From Catenovulum adriaticum (GTDB lineage: Bacteria > Pseudomonadota > Gammaproteobacteria > Enterobacterales > Alteromonadaceae): 64,000 nucleotides of DNA. The stretch is from NCBI RefSeq assembly GCF_026725475.1, contig NZ_CP109965.1, positions 1,860,001 through 1,924,000 of the forward strand. Reading direction: 5' to 3'. Shown in pieces: positions 26,229 through 35,517 of this stretch. The notes beneath the pieces are model-generated. The model was given only the letters and a program-made list of their open reading frames with translations. It had not been told where the DNA came from and did no database searches. The position numbers and the translations under genes were made by a program. Position 1 is the stretch's first letter. Each line of letters opens with the position of its first letter.

Positions 26229-26270
26229 TTTAATAAATTACAAAAAATATTGAACACAAGGACACACTTC

Positions 26271-28289
26271 ATGCCCGTAACATTAAACAAATTTAAATTT
26301 GCATCATTACCACTTGCTATTTTGCTAGCAACTCATAGTGCTTCATCAATGGCTGCTGACAATTCATCTAACAAGGTAAAAAAAGAAATTAACCAAGATG
26401 ATGTTGAAATGATAGTCGTTCGAGGCCAAGCAACTACTGGCCTCGACCGCTTAATTGACCAAGAACAATTAGAAAAAATTCAAGCGAATAATTTAGAAGA
26501 TATTTTTCGTTTAGATACTTCAATTAATGTCGGCGGTTCAGTTTCTTCATCACAAAAAATATATTTACGCAATGTAGGTGAAGATATGCTTTATATCTCT
26601 ATTGATGGCGCTGAAATTGCCGAAGCCGTATTCCATCACACTGGACGAATTACAGTTGAACCTGAAATTTTAAAACAAGTAGAAGTAGAAGCTGGTGCAG
26701 GTAGTGCCGCTGTTGGCCCAGGTGCTTTAGGTGGTGCCGTTAGAATGACCACTAAATCGCCAATTGATCTTTTGAAAAAAGATCAAAATTTAGGCGGTAT
26801 ATTAAAAGCATCTCATTTAGCCAATGGCAGTGGCAATAAATATAGCCTCACCGCTTATGCCGCCGATGAAGATCGTAAATACAGCGCTATGGTCAATTTA
26901 GTAAGCTCTGATAGTGGAAATTTAGAAGACGGTGATGGTAATGAAATTGTCGGTAGCGGCTCAGAAAAAACATTAGGTTATTTAAAAGGCGTTGCGTATT
27001 TAACCGACAGCCAATATTTATCAATTAGCTATGAAAACCTTGAAGAAGAAGGGAATATTTTATACAAGCCAGAGTTAATCCCAAGTGCAAAAAACACACT
27101 TTCGCCAACTGAAGGGACACGAGAAAGCATTATTTTAAACTACGGCTACGATAACCTGACCAGTGATTTGGTTGATTTTAGAATAACTGCATACCAATCA
27201 GACCAACAACAAACACGTTACTATGGTGAAGACCCTGTATTTGGCGAAGTTAAATCACAAGGCCTTAATATTCAGAATAAATCTTTATTTACGTCTGAAC
27301 TGGCTAATGTCTATTTGGTTTACGGTTTAAACTATCGCGCTGACGAAAGTGCGTTAGCAGAAACCCCAACTCACGAAGAAGGTAAAGTTTTAGGTGTATT
27401 TGCGCAAAGTGTCATTAATTTTGATGATGTATTAACCATTTCAACGGGTGCTAGATTTGATGATTATGAATTAACAGACTGGACGGGGTTAAACATAACC
27501 GACAGTGGTATTTCGCCAAATATTAGCGCCAGTTATTCACTCACTGACAGCTTAGGTTTAAGCGCTGGTTTTGCATCAGCTATCCGAGGACCTAAAGTTA
27601 AAGACTCTTATAAAGTGGGTTATTATACCAATGATCCTGATTTAAAAGCAGAAACCGCAACCAATTTAGAGTTTGGGGTCGATTATCAAGGCGAAAATTT
27701 TGAAGTGGGTGTGGGCCGTTATCAATCTAAAATTAAAGATCCAATTGGCAACATGGCGCCTTGGGGCAAGCTTGCTGAAAATTTAGATCATGACCTTGAA
27801 ACCCAAGGTTATTATTTACAATTTGATTTAAACATAAACAAATTTTACGCGCATATCGATTTAAACCATGCAACGTCAGAATTTAACGGCGATACTGCCA
27901 CTCGTTACTTTCATAGTTCAACCGCAACCTCTATGGGTGACAATTACCTAGTTGATTTAAGCTATGTATTTAACGAGCAATTAACGCTAGGTTGGGTTAG
28001 CCAATATGTTGAATCTATGGACCCATTTGAAATATTGGTTGATGAAGGTGGTCCATATGAAGAAACTTTAACAGCTAGCAAACAGGGTTACAGCTTGCAC
28101 GACTTATACGCATCTTGGTCGCCAACTGAAGCGATTAAAATCAATTTAGCGGTTAAAAACTTGTTTGATAAAACTTACTTAAGCCAAGGTTCAGTTGAAG
28201 ATTTACGCCACAATCCAGGCTACGAAATTATTTCTGGCCAAAATTCTGCTGGCCGAGATGTTCGTTTGACACTTAGCTATCAATTTTAA
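26271..28289 (+). CDS. TonB-dependent outer-membrane receptor, probably for a ferric siderophore
   Basis: A 672-residue receptor: signal peptide (about residues 1-28, ending SSMAA), a TonB-box-like VEMIVVRGQ, a plug domain (LEKIQANNLEDIFRLDTSIN, VEVEAGAGSAAVGPGALGGAVRMTTKSP), then a 22-strand barrel ending in the terminal aromatic LTLSYQF. The longer frame begins at TTG 26250, but I choose the ATG at 26271 because AAGGA lies 8 bp before it and the signal peptide then starts at Met. Iron control is supported by the Fur box at 26214-26228. Its closeness to the petrobactin operon suggests petrobactin as substrate, though haem or another chelate cannot be excluded. Confidence 0.9.
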   Translation: MPVTLNKFKFASLPLAILLATHSASSMAADNSSNKVKKEINQDDVEMIVVRGQATTGLDRLIDQEQLEKIQANNLEDIFRLDTSINVGGSVSSSQKIYLRNVGEDMLYISIDGAEIAEAVFHHTGRITVEPEILKQVEVEAGAGSAAVGPGALGGAVRMTTKSPIDLLKKDQNLGGILKASHLANGSGNKYSLTAYAADEDRKYSAMVNLVSSDSGNLEDGDGNEIVGSGSEKTLGYLKGVAYLTDSQYLSISYENLEEEGNILYKPELIPSAKNTLSPTEGTRESIILNYGYDNLTSDLVDFRITAYQSDQQQTRYYGEDPVFGEVKSQGLNIQNKSLFTSELANVYLVYGLNYRADESALAETPTHEEGKVLGVFAQSVINFDDVLTISTGARFDDYELTDWTGLNITDSGISPNISASYSLTDSLGLSAGFASAIRGPKVKDSYKVGYYTNDPDLKAETATNLEFGVDYQGENFEVGVGRYQSKIKDPIGNMAPWGKLAENLDHDLETQGYYLQFDLNINKFYAHIDLNHATSEFNGDTATRYFHSSTATSMGDNYLVDLSYVFNEQLTLGWVSQYVESMDPFEILVDEGGPYEETLTASKQGYSLHDLYASWSPTEAIKINLAVKNLFDKTYLSQGSVEDLRHNPGYEIISGQNSAGRDVRLTLSYQF

Positions 28290-28444
28290 CGGCGAGTCTA
28301 CATTTAACTGTTAGCTCATAAGAGAAAGGCAAAAGCTGCTTTTCTCTTAACGGAATTTATATACCATAAATATCATGCGGTACTAAAACGATAACGAAAA
28401 CACTCACTAGAGCAGTAGCTAAAGGGGTATTCATTGGCATTTTT

Positions 28445-28705
28445 TTGTTAATTCCAGTTTTTTGGGCAGCTGGTTTGCTGCTATATGCGGCCAGCCCAAT
28501 GGCCGTTGTCGTTCAGGCGGTGGTTGCTGAAATTTTATTTGCCATAGCGCCTTTATATGACACTGTGCTTATTTTACTGGGTTACACAACTAAAGGTGCA
28601 ATTTGGGATCTGCTATTGATTAATTTACTTGGTTTATTGATCACCGTATTTTGCCTATTATTTGCTTGGCGTAAATACCAAGCTAAAACGATAACCACAG
28701 ATTAA
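28445..28705 (+). CDS. Small two-helix membrane protein downstream of the TonB receptor
   Basis: A frame of at least 86 codons with two strong hydrophobic segments: IPVFWAAGLLLYAASPMAVVV plus VAEILFAIAPLYDTVLILLG, and LLINLLGLLITVFCLLFAW. There is no ATG or GTG in frame; the frame stays open back to a stop at 28367, and AAAGGGG lies at 28421-28427, so translation may begin at TTG 28445 or at a rarer codon such as ATT. It is on the same strand as the receptor 155 bp away, so it may belong to the same iron-controlled unit. No family recognised. Confidence 0.5.
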   Translation: MLIPVFWAAGLLLYAASPMAVVVQAVVAEILFAIAPLYDTVLILLGYTTKGAIWDLLLINLLGLLITVFCLLFAWRKYQAKTITTD

Positions 28706-28735
28706 AAGCTAATTTTTATCCAGAATTTAGGTTAA

Positions 28736-29080
28736 TTAAGCACCGCCTGACGTGTTAAATAAATAACGCCAATGCAAAATGTTATTTGAATGTTTTGAAA
28801 ATCGGTTAAAATGCGCGTCAATACAATCCCGTATTTCATCTAATTCAGCTTTCGTATTGGCGCCGCAGCGCATACGGATAAAATCGTTGCTAGCGGTCAT
28901 ATCGCAAAATCCCATCGCAAATTCAATATAGCCTTGAGTGTCATTCCAGCCAGCATCTATTTTATGCGAAAAATGTTTACACAATCTATTGACCATTCTG
29001 CTGCCATCAAAATTATCAATTTGTGATAAAGCAATGAAAGGACTTATTTTTTCTGACTCTAATTGGCTAATTACACTCAT
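28736..29080 (-). CDS. DUF2218-family protein
   Basis: A 114-residue soluble protein with the DUF2218 pattern: RMVNRLCKHFSHKI, then GYIEFAMGFCDMTAS, then FIRMRCGANTKAELDEIRDCI. DUF2218 genes are often found beside siderophore uptake or biosynthesis genes, which matches this location between a TonB receptor and the petrobactin operon; the biochemical role is unknown. Transcribed convergently with the small membrane protein and on the same strand as the upstream response-regulator gene, 100 bp away. Confidence 0.8.
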   Translation of the reverse strand: MSVISQLESEKISPFIALSQIDNFDGSRMVNRLCKHFSHKIDAGWNDTQGYIEFAMGFCDMTASNDFIRMRCGANTKAELDEIRDCIDAHFNRFSKHSNNILHWRYLFNTSGGA

Positions 29081-29180
29081 TAATACCTCTTTGTTTATTT
29101 GAGCAAAATAAAAACGTTAAAACGATTCAATACTCTGAATACTTTTTAATTTAGGCGATTAAAATATGATTAAGTTTGCT

Positions 29181-29858
29181 CTACGAAAAACGATACCCTT
29201 TACCGTGTACAGTCGTTAGGCGCTCTGGTGACATACCTTTAGCAACCAATTTTTTGCGGATGCGGCTTAAATGCATATCTAAACTTCGATCATCTGTAGA
29301 AAATGGACGCCCTAAAACAACTTGATATAAAAATGCTTTACTTAACACTTGGTGACGATTTTGTAGCAGTTGCCACAATAACCGAAACTGAATTGGTGTA
29401 ATATGTAATTCACTTTCAGCAAAAACGACACTTTGAGTTGATTTGAATAAGCTCAGTTGATCGATAGAAATAACAGATGATTCATTCACACTTGGTTTTG
29501 TATAGCGGCGTAAAACCACATCTATCCTTAACAGAACCTCAGTTAAATTAGCGGGTTTTAATAAATAATCATCTGCACCATGCTTAAAACTGGCGATTCG
29601 ATTGTCTAAACTATTCGACACAGAAAACACCATAATCGGCGTTTCATAATTTTTCGGAATACTTTTAAGTTTTGAAATATCGCTGGCAATTAAACCCGCT
29701 AAACCGATTAAAATTAGCTCAAAAGGTTGTGCGAGTGCACTAGCAAAACCTGACGTCATATCGCTGCATGATGTAACTTTATTCCCTCGTTTTTTTATAA
29801 CCTCAGTCAATTCACCGTTAAATTGACTGTCACTTTCCATGATTAAAACATGCATCAC
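29181..29858 (-). CDS. OmpR/PhoB-type transcriptional regulator with pseudo-receiver
   Basis: A 225-residue regulator: receiver-like domain at 1-118 and a winged-helix DNA-binding domain at about 125-225 (ITPIQFRLLWQLLQNRHQVLS, DMHLSRIRKKLVAKG, TVHGKGYRFS). The receiver keeps the acidic pair Glu8/Asp10 region and Lys101 (LLKPA), but the phosphoacceptor Asp is Gly52 (FELILIGLAG). Regular His-Asp signalling is therefore unlikely. No histidine kinase is adjacent. A Fur-like box lies 50 bp upstream, so the gene is probably iron-responsive and may act on the surrounding uptake genes. Confidence 0.88.
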   Translation of the reverse strand: MMHVLIMESDSQFNGELTEVIKKRGNKVTSCSDMTSGFASALAQPFELILIGLAGLIASDISKLKSIPKNYETPIMVFSVSNSLDNRIASFKHGADDYLLKPANLTEVLLRIDVVLRRYTKPSVNESSVISIDQLSLFKSTQSVVFAESELHITPIQFRLLWQLLQNRHQVLSKAFLYQVVLGRPFSTDDRSLDMHLSRIRKKLVAKGMSPERLTTVHGKGYRFS

Positions 29859-29907
29859 CCAAAAATACCTTTTACAATCTCAGTAAACTACAAAACACAA
29901 AGACTAA

Positions 29908-29922
29908 TGATAACCAATATCA
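29908..29922 (-). promoter_or_regulatory. Fur-like box upstream of the pseudo-receiver regulator
   Basis: TGATAAC C AATATCA agrees with the 7-1-7 Fur motif at 12 of 14 positions and is part of a longer AATGATA...TATCATT palindrome. It lies 50 bp before the regulator start. Confidence 0.55.
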
Positions 29923-29949
29923 TTTGCAATGGTTATTTTGATATTTATA

Positions 29950-30316
29950 CTAGGGTCTGTTGACGTTTGGAGTACAAATTTTGTTCTAACTAAACGCTTT
30001 TTGATCGCGACGCGAGATATGTAGCATAGTTCTTCTATGTCAATATCGAGCACAGCTACCGCATCCTGCTCACGCTAAGTACCTGCATCCATGCAGGCAA
30101 CAAAGAGCAAAAAGCGTTTAGGACGAACCCGAAGGGCAGCGTTTGTTTAGTATTTCTACTGTGTTGCCCCACATGGATGTGGGGTAAGGTGACTTTGCAG
30201 GAGCATAAAGTCTTTATAGCTCATTTATGTAGCCCACTACACGTCAATCGCTATGCCTTGTATAAATACCACACAAACTGCTGCAAAATTGTACCCAAAA
30301 GATCAACAGACCCTAG
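29950..30316 (+). repeat. MITE-like repeat, copy 1, with 14 bp terminal inverted repeats
   Basis: The 367 bp unit is bounded by perfect inverted termini CTAGGGTCTGTTGA and TCAACAGACCCTAG. Inside are long matches to the reverse complement of 58797-59127, for example AAATTTTGTTCTAACTAAACGC and AAGCGTTTAGGACGAACCC near the middle, and CTCATTTATGTAG towards the right end. It carries hairpins CCTGCAT/ATGCAGG (30082-30097) and CCCCACAT/ATGTGGGG (30167-30184); the second lies in about 45 bp that copy 2 lacks. No transposase is encoded. This accounts for most of the 29859-30384 gap. Confidence 0.8.
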
Positions 30317-30384
30317 CCTCTGCTTATCTTTTTTAGATAACAAAAATAAGCACGCGCTAATCCTATTTATTTTGAGAGCTATGC

Positions 30385-31755
30385 ATGTCTAACTTCAACC
30401 TAGTCCTGAACGGACGAGTCATCCGCACTTATTTTTATTATGTATTGCCATCTATTATCGGCTTGCTGGCAATCACCAGTGCAAATTTAATTGACGGTAT
30501 TTTTGTTGGTAATTTTATTGGCGCTAACGCATTAGCTGCAATTACCTTAATGATCCCCTATTTCACCATTTTGATTGCCGTTGCCATTATGCTGGCAATC
30601 GGTGGTGCCGTCAGCGCAGGCAAAGCTTTGGGTGAAAAAAATCAATCAGTAGCCAACCACATTTTTAGTCAATCTCTCATTGCGGCCGCGGTTATAAACC
30701 TGATATTTGCCTTGTTGAGCTTAATATTTGAAGCTCAATTATTTTCGCTATTAAATATACCCGACGAGATAACGCCACTTGCGGCCAGTTACTTAAATGT
30801 TATTCGTTGGGTGTTTATTATCCAATTAACCACTATGGTGCTGTATTATTTAGTGCGTGCTGACAATCACCCCCTATTAGCAACCTGCGCGCTGGTTACT
30901 GGTGCGGTATTAAATATTGCATTGGATGCTTGGTTTATTGTTTATCTTGAATTGGGTTTAGCTGGCGCAGCTTACGCGACTGCTATTGCGCAGGTCATTC
31001 AGTTTTTAGTATTAAGCCGATATTTTTTCAGTAAAAACAAAACACTTAACTTTACCCTCATGCAAAAAAATTGGCATTTGTTGCTTCGCTCTGCCTACAA
31101 CGGGGTATCAGAACTAATTAGCGAGTTGTCTGTGGGCATTATCTTTTTTATTTTAAATGCCGTGATGATTGCTCGCTTAGGCGTTGAAGGGGTTGCAGCT
31201 TTTACTTTAGTTAATTATTTCATATTTTTAAGCATTATGATCAGCTACGGTTTTGCGGATGCTTTGCACTTGGTTATTAGTCAAAACTTTGGAGCTCAAC
31301 AATTTAAACGGGTACAACATTTTTTAATTGTCGCCCTTATGAGCACATTAACACTGGGTTTGATAATAGGCTTAATCTTATTAATTTGGCCTGAATCGAG
31401 TATTGGTTGGTTTATAAACCAAGAGCAAATTTTGGTGCAACAGGTCAGTCTTCAGTTATTATTTTTACTATTACCATTATTTTTAATCAATGGTACCAAT
31501 ATTATTTTAACCTGCTACTTAACCGCTGTTCATCAGCCCAAACCTTCAGCAATTATTGCCATCACTCGTAGTTTAATTTTACCTGCGTTATTACTGGTCA
31601 GCTTTCATTATTTTTTATCACATTGGCTAATACTACCTAATATAAATCCGAATCTGACTTTTATTATTGCGCTGCCTTTATCTGAATGGCTTGCATTTTT
31701 GCTGGCAGGATATTTTTGTTGGCGCTACCGTCCTGCAAAATTAGTCTCAAAGTAG
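30385..31755 (+). CDS. MATE-family efflux transporter, candidate siderophore exporter
   Basis: A 456-residue inner-membrane protein with 12 hydrophobic segments and the MATE repeat pattern (GLLAITSANLIDGIFVGNFIGANALAA begins the first half; YNGVSELISELSVGIIFFILNAV begins the second). MATE proteins export organic compounds using Na+ or H+ gradients. It lies 101 bp upstream of the siderophore biosynthesis operon on the same strand, so export of the siderophore is a reasonable inference, but multidrug efflux is equally compatible. The strong Fur box is downstream of it, so its own iron control is not shown. Confidence 0.85.
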   Translation: MSNFNLVLNGRVIRTYFYYVLPSIIGLLAITSANLIDGIFVGNFIGANALAAITLMIPYFTILIAVAIMLAIGGAVSAGKALGEKNQSVANHIFSQSLIAAAVINLIFALLSLIFEAQLFSLLNIPDEITPLAASYLNVIRWVFIIQLTTMVLYYLVRADNHPLLATCALVTGAVLNIALDAWFIVYLELGLAGAAYATAIAQVIQFLVLSRYFFSKNKTLNFTLMQKNWHLLLRSAYNGVSELISELSVGIIFFILNAVMIARLGVEGVAAFTLVNYFIFLSIMISYGFADALHLVISQNFGAQQFKRVQHFLIVALMSTLTLGLIIGLILLIWPESSIGWFINQEQILVQQVSLQLLFLLLPLFLINGTNIILTCYLTAVHQPKPSAIIAITRSLILPALLLVSFHYFLSHWLILPNINPNLTFIIALPLSEWLAFLLAGYFCWRYRPAKLVSK

Positions 31756-31793
31756 ATCAACCAGCCCGATTTGTAACATTTGTAAAATCATTT

Positions 31794-31813
31794 GATACTG
31801 ATAATCATTATCA
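31794..31813 (+). promoter_or_regulatory. Near-consensus Fur box of the petrobactin operon
   Basis: GATACTGATAATCATTATC differs from the 19 bp consensus at one base, and it contains a perfect 7-1-7 motif TGATAATCATTATCA at 31799-31813. It ends 43 bp before the asbA start, where it would block the promoter under iron-rich conditions. Confidence 0.92.
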
Positions 31814-31856
31814 ATAACATCAAGTAACTCAAGACTCATTAGCTAGGAGATGCAAA

Positions 31857-33698
31857 ATGGAATATTTAAATGCGAATCAACTCGCCGAAAACGCATCCTT
31901 TCAGGCATTTACAAATTGTTATTTAAGGGAAATAGACTGCGGTGTTTGGCACTCAAGTCAAAGTTGGCAGCAGCATACGGGCGTTCAATTTAATCCGATA
32001 GTTGCACATGCATTAGAGCTACAATTAACAGATATTAAGACAAGTTTAGTGTTAGCGGTTTCGTATCGCTCAACGGTTGGTCGACACCAGATAACGCAAG
32101 TATATTGTAAAAGAGATAACGACTGGAGCTGGCAAGCAATTAGCTTTCTTTCTGCCTGCTTAATGTTAATTGACAATATTTATGCAAATAAAACCACGCT
32201 TGGCGAGCATGCAAAAGACAAGTTAGAATTGCTTAATCGAATGCTAGAAAGCCAGCAAATTATGGCTGATTATTTAAACCAGCGCCAACAGGATGAAAGT
32301 TTAAATACGCTAGATTTTATCGCCTCAGAACAATCTTTATTATTTGGTCATTGGATGCACCCCACTCCAAAATCACGCCAAGGCATTCATTCATGGCAAC
32401 ATAAAAACTATACTCCAGAATTAAAAGCTAAATTTCAACTTCACTTTTTTGCGGTATCTAAATCCTTATTAAAATTTAATTCATCTACTACTGAAAGCGT
32501 CGCGCAAATCATTACACAAATCGCGCAAACGGATAGTCATTCAATCGACATAGACAATGACAAACAGCTAGTGCCTGTTCACCCATTACAAGCCCACTGG
32601 CTGTTGCATCAAGATAATATTAAGCAATTACTCAGCAGTGGTCAGTTGGTAGATTTAGGCACTATGGGCCATGTATTTACGCCTACTTCATCGGTACGAA
32701 CTTTGTATTGCCCTGATTTAGATTATATGGTTAAGCTATCAATTCCGGTTAAAATTACCAATTCACTTCGTAAAAATATGGCACATGAACTAGAACCAGG
32801 GTTAAGTGTCGGTAAATTAATAGCTGGAAGTAATTTTAATTTAAATTTTCCACAATTTACTTTAATTGAAGATCCAGCTTACATTACAGTCTCATTGCCG
32901 GATCAAACTGAAAGTGGGTTTGAAACTATTATTCGCCGTAACCCGTTTACAAAACAATCAAGTGATGCAAATCCAACCCTGTCTATTGCAGCTTTAGTGC
33001 AAGATCCAATTCATCAAAACGCAGAATCAAAATTAGCGCAAAGCGTAAAAGCGCTGGCATCACAAAAACACCTGAGCACAAAAACAGCTAGCTTATTGTG
33101 GTTTGACAGCTATTGGCATTGTGCAATTGAGCCAGCGATTTGGCTATATGAAAATCACGGTGTTGCGTTAGAAGCGCATCAACAAAATTCGTTACTTACC
33201 CTAAATCATCATTGCCCAAGCCAATATTATTATCGCGATAATCAAGGTTTTTATTTATCTGCCCATATGAAAACCAAGCTGCAAGCCAGTGTACCCGAGC
33301 TTAAACGTAATCCAGATCTATTTTATGAGGACGAAATGATTATTGACCGTTTTGGTTATTATTTGTTTATTAATCAATTATTTTCAATCATTAGTCGATT
33401 CGGTCAGGACGATTTAATCAGTGAGCAACAGCTACTAGCCGTCAGTTACCAAAAATTAAACACACTTCGCTTTAAACTCAAAGGCGCTGGCGCAAACTTT
33501 GTGGACAATGCATTTAATCAACCCTTACTTGCCAGCAAAGCTAATTTATTAACGCGAGTTGCAGATGTAGATGAATTAGAAGCTGAGCAAGAACTAGCGG
33601 TTTATAGCCAATTTAAAAATCCGTTTTACCCTATCCACCTGCAGGCTAAAACACACCACCCGTTAACTCAAAATAAAAAGGAATATGCGTGTGCTTAA
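31857..33698 (+). CDS. asbA: NIS siderophore synthetase, AsbA-like (petrobactin)
   Basis: A 613-residue IucA/IucC-family enzyme. It shows the nucleotide/carboxylate motif HPTPKSRQG (168-176), LVPVHPLQAHW, TSSVRTLYCP, and the C-terminal GVALEAHQQNS and IDRFGYYL region. In the petrobactin pathway AsbA condenses citrate with spermidine using ATP. First gene of a five-gene operon; an AGGAG sequence lies about 8 bp before the ATG. The assignment to AsbA is from the HPTPKSRQG motif, gene order, and the unmistakable AsbF at the end of the operon. Confidence 0.87.
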   Translation: MEYLNANQLAENASFQAFTNCYLREIDCGVWHSSQSWQQHTGVQFNPIVAHALELQLTDIKTSLVLAVSYRSTVGRHQITQVYCKRDNDWSWQAISFLSACLMLIDNIYANKTTLGEHAKDKLELLNRMLESQQIMADYLNQRQQDESLNTLDFIASEQSLLFGHWMHPTPKSRQGIHSWQHKNYTPELKAKFQLHFFAVSKSLLKFNSSTTESVAQIITQIAQTDSHSIDIDNDKQLVPVHPLQAHWLLHQDNIKQLLSSGQLVDLGTMGHVFTPTSSVRTLYCPDLDYMVKLSIPVKITNSLRKNMAHELEPGLSVGKLIAGSNFNLNFPQFTLIEDPAYITVSLPDQTESGFETIIRRNPFTKQSSDANPTLSIAALVQDPIHQNAESKLAQSVKALASQKHLSTKTASLLWFDSYWHCAIEPAIWLYENHGVALEAHQQNSLLTLNHHCPSQYYYRDNQGFYLSAHMKTKLQASVPELKRNPDLFYEDEMIIDRFGYYLFINQLFSIISRFGQDDLISEQQLLAVSYQKLNTLRFKLKGAGANFVDNAFNQPLLASKANLLTRVADVDELEAEQELAVYSQFKNPFYPIHLQAKTHHPLTQNKKEYACA

Positions 33699-35517
33699 TC
33701 GTATTGAGCACACTAATGTGCCTTTAAAAAATGCTCGAGAAAATCAGCCTAATTTAGTAATTAACCGAGTGGTTCGTCAGTTGTTAGAAGCCATATTATT
33801 TGAAAAAGTATGCCAGTATCAGCATCTAGACGGTTATTTTTATTTCATGCTTGGTCATACTCAATATAAAACAAAAGGAAAAATCACCGGCTTTAGTCGC
33901 ATCCGGTTAGATGCTTCACAAATGCATGCTTATAAAAATAGTAAGTGGCAAGCCATTCAATTGGCGGAACTGGTTGCTAATTTACCAGCAAAACAACATG
34001 TAAAAAATAAATTAATCACTGAACTCAACCAAACCATCGCGTTGTGTAACTGGAATAATCAGTTTTTAAGCCAGTTAAGCAGTCGACGAGATTTGAGCTA
34101 TGCAGAATTAGAGTCAGCGATTGATGAAGGCCATCCCTATCATCCGTGTTTTAAAGCCAGAACTGGATTTAGCGACTCAGATCATAAAAATTACGGCCCC
34201 GAAGCAGCCAATCATTTTCAATTGCATTGGATAGCCTTGCATAGCAGCTTGCTTAAATTTTGTTTTCAGTCAACTTCTGAAAAAACGTTTTGGCAGCAAG
34301 AGCTGGGTGAAACTTACGTTAGCCAATTGAATGACAAATTAGCTGAGCTAACCACAGAGCCAACATTGTTTTCATTCCTTCCGATTCACCCTTGGCAGTG
34401 GGTTAATTTACAGCAAACATTAGCCGCCGCAATTGATAATCAGCAATTATATTATTTAGGCGCGGCGGGTGATTTTTATCAGGCTAGTATTTCGGTAAGA
34501 ACCTTAATTAATGTCAGTCGCCCTAATAAAGCAAATATCAAACTGCCGTTAAATATGGTTAATACGTCCTCCGTTAGAAGTATAGAAAATCATTCAATTT
34601 GCACCGCCCCCGTGCTTTCAAATTGGCTCAATCAGTTATATGAATCTGATACTTTTTTACAAAAAAATATGGTTTTCTTATCTGAATACGCTGGGATTAG
34701 CATCGCCAGCGAAAATATAAATAGTCAACCTTGGTTAACAAAATTAGCTGATCAATTAGGCGTTATTTTTAGGCTAAGTGTTAATAACTACTCTAATCCT
34801 AAACAGACTATTCCGTTTGTCGCTTTAACGGTAATCGAACAAGATAATAAACCCTTTATCGACTCTTGGATTCAAACCCATGGTTGTAAAAAATGGTTAC
34901 AGCGCTTGCTTAATATCAGCATGATTCCAGTTTGGCATTTATTAGTTAAACACGGCATTGCGCTTGAAGCACATGCACAAAATATGTTGATTGAACACCA
35001 ACAAGGTTGGCCAAAAAAAGTAATTCTGAGAGATTTTCATGAAAGCTTAGAATACGTACACAGTTATCTTGAAAAGCCCCAATTAGCGCCTGAGTTTAAT
35101 AAATTAAATCCGTGTTACCAAAAGAGCAAACCCAATCAATATTATTGGATGAGCGATGTTGAAGCATTAAGGGAGTTATTTGTTGATACCTTGTTGGTAT
35201 TTAACTTATCTGATCTGGCCGTATTGCTTGAATCTTATTATCAGTTTTCAGAGCAAGATTTTTGGCAAGTGGTTTACCAAGCATTTAAAGATTATGAAAA
35301 TGCCGCGCTCACCAGCCCTGCTCGTTTGCAACAAATAAATATTTTCGAGCCCAGTATTCAAACCGAATCTTTGCTCAATAAAAAATTAAATGGCAGTGCC
35401 AGTCGTGAATTTCATCACGACATACAAAACCCGCTGGCCCGCGCTAGCTCGCAGACCAACCATAAAAAACGATCTTTAATTGCCGCGATAACTCAAGACA
35501 AACCAGAGAAAGTATAA
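33685..35517 (+). CDS. asbB: NIS siderophore synthetase, AsbB-like (petrobactin)
   Basis: Second IucA/IucC-family synthetase, 610 residues, with the motif HPYHPCFKARTGF (150-162), FLPIHPWQWVNL, SVRTLINVS and the C-terminal HGIALEAHAQNML and VILRDFHESLEYV. In petrobactin synthesis AsbB completes the condensation of the second arm on citrate. It overlaps the end of asbA by 14 bp and its stop overlaps the asbC ATG by one base, indicating translational coupling. The C-terminal 50 residues are basic and poorly conserved-looking. Confidence 0.87.
   Translation: MRVLNRIEHTNVPLKNARENQPNLVINRVVRQLLEAILFEKVCQYQHLDGYFYFMLGHTQYKTKGKITGFSRIRLDASQMHAYKNSKWQAIQLAELVANLPAKQHVKNKLITELNQTIALCNWNNQFLSQLSSRRDLSYAELESAIDEGHPYHPCFKARTGFSDSDHKNYGPEAANHFQLHWIALHSSLLKFCFQSTSEKTFWQQELGETYVSQLNDKLAELTTEPTLFSFLPIHPWQWVNLQQTLAAAIDNQQLYYLGAAGDFYQASISVRTLINVSRPNKANIKLPLNMVNTSSVRSIENHSICTAPVLSNWLNQLYESDTFLQKNMVFLSEYAGISIASENINSQPWLTKLADQLGVIFRLSVNNYSNPKQTIPFVALTVIEQDNKPFIDSWIQTHGCKKWLQRLLNISMIPVWHLLVKHGIALEAHAQNMLIEHQQGWPKKVILRDFHESLEYVHSYLEKPQLAPEFNKLNPCYQKSKPNQYYWMSDVEALRELFVDTLLVFNLSDLAVLLESYYQFSEQDFWQVVYQAFKDYENAALTSPARLQQINIFEPSIQTESLLNKKLNGSASREFHHDIQNPLARASSQTNHKKRSLIAAITQDKPEKV

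Noticed and set aside
28318..28349. Stem-loop TAAGAGAAA...TTTCTCTTA after the TonB receptor as a terminator
   Set aside because: The stem is convincing, but no T-run follows it, so I do not call a Rho-independent terminator; it may only stabilise the mRNA end.
30177..30392. 71-codon open frame before the MATE gene
   Set aside because: It lies almost wholly inside the MITE-like repeat, begins in its hairpin, has no family pattern, and is not preserved in the second copy.
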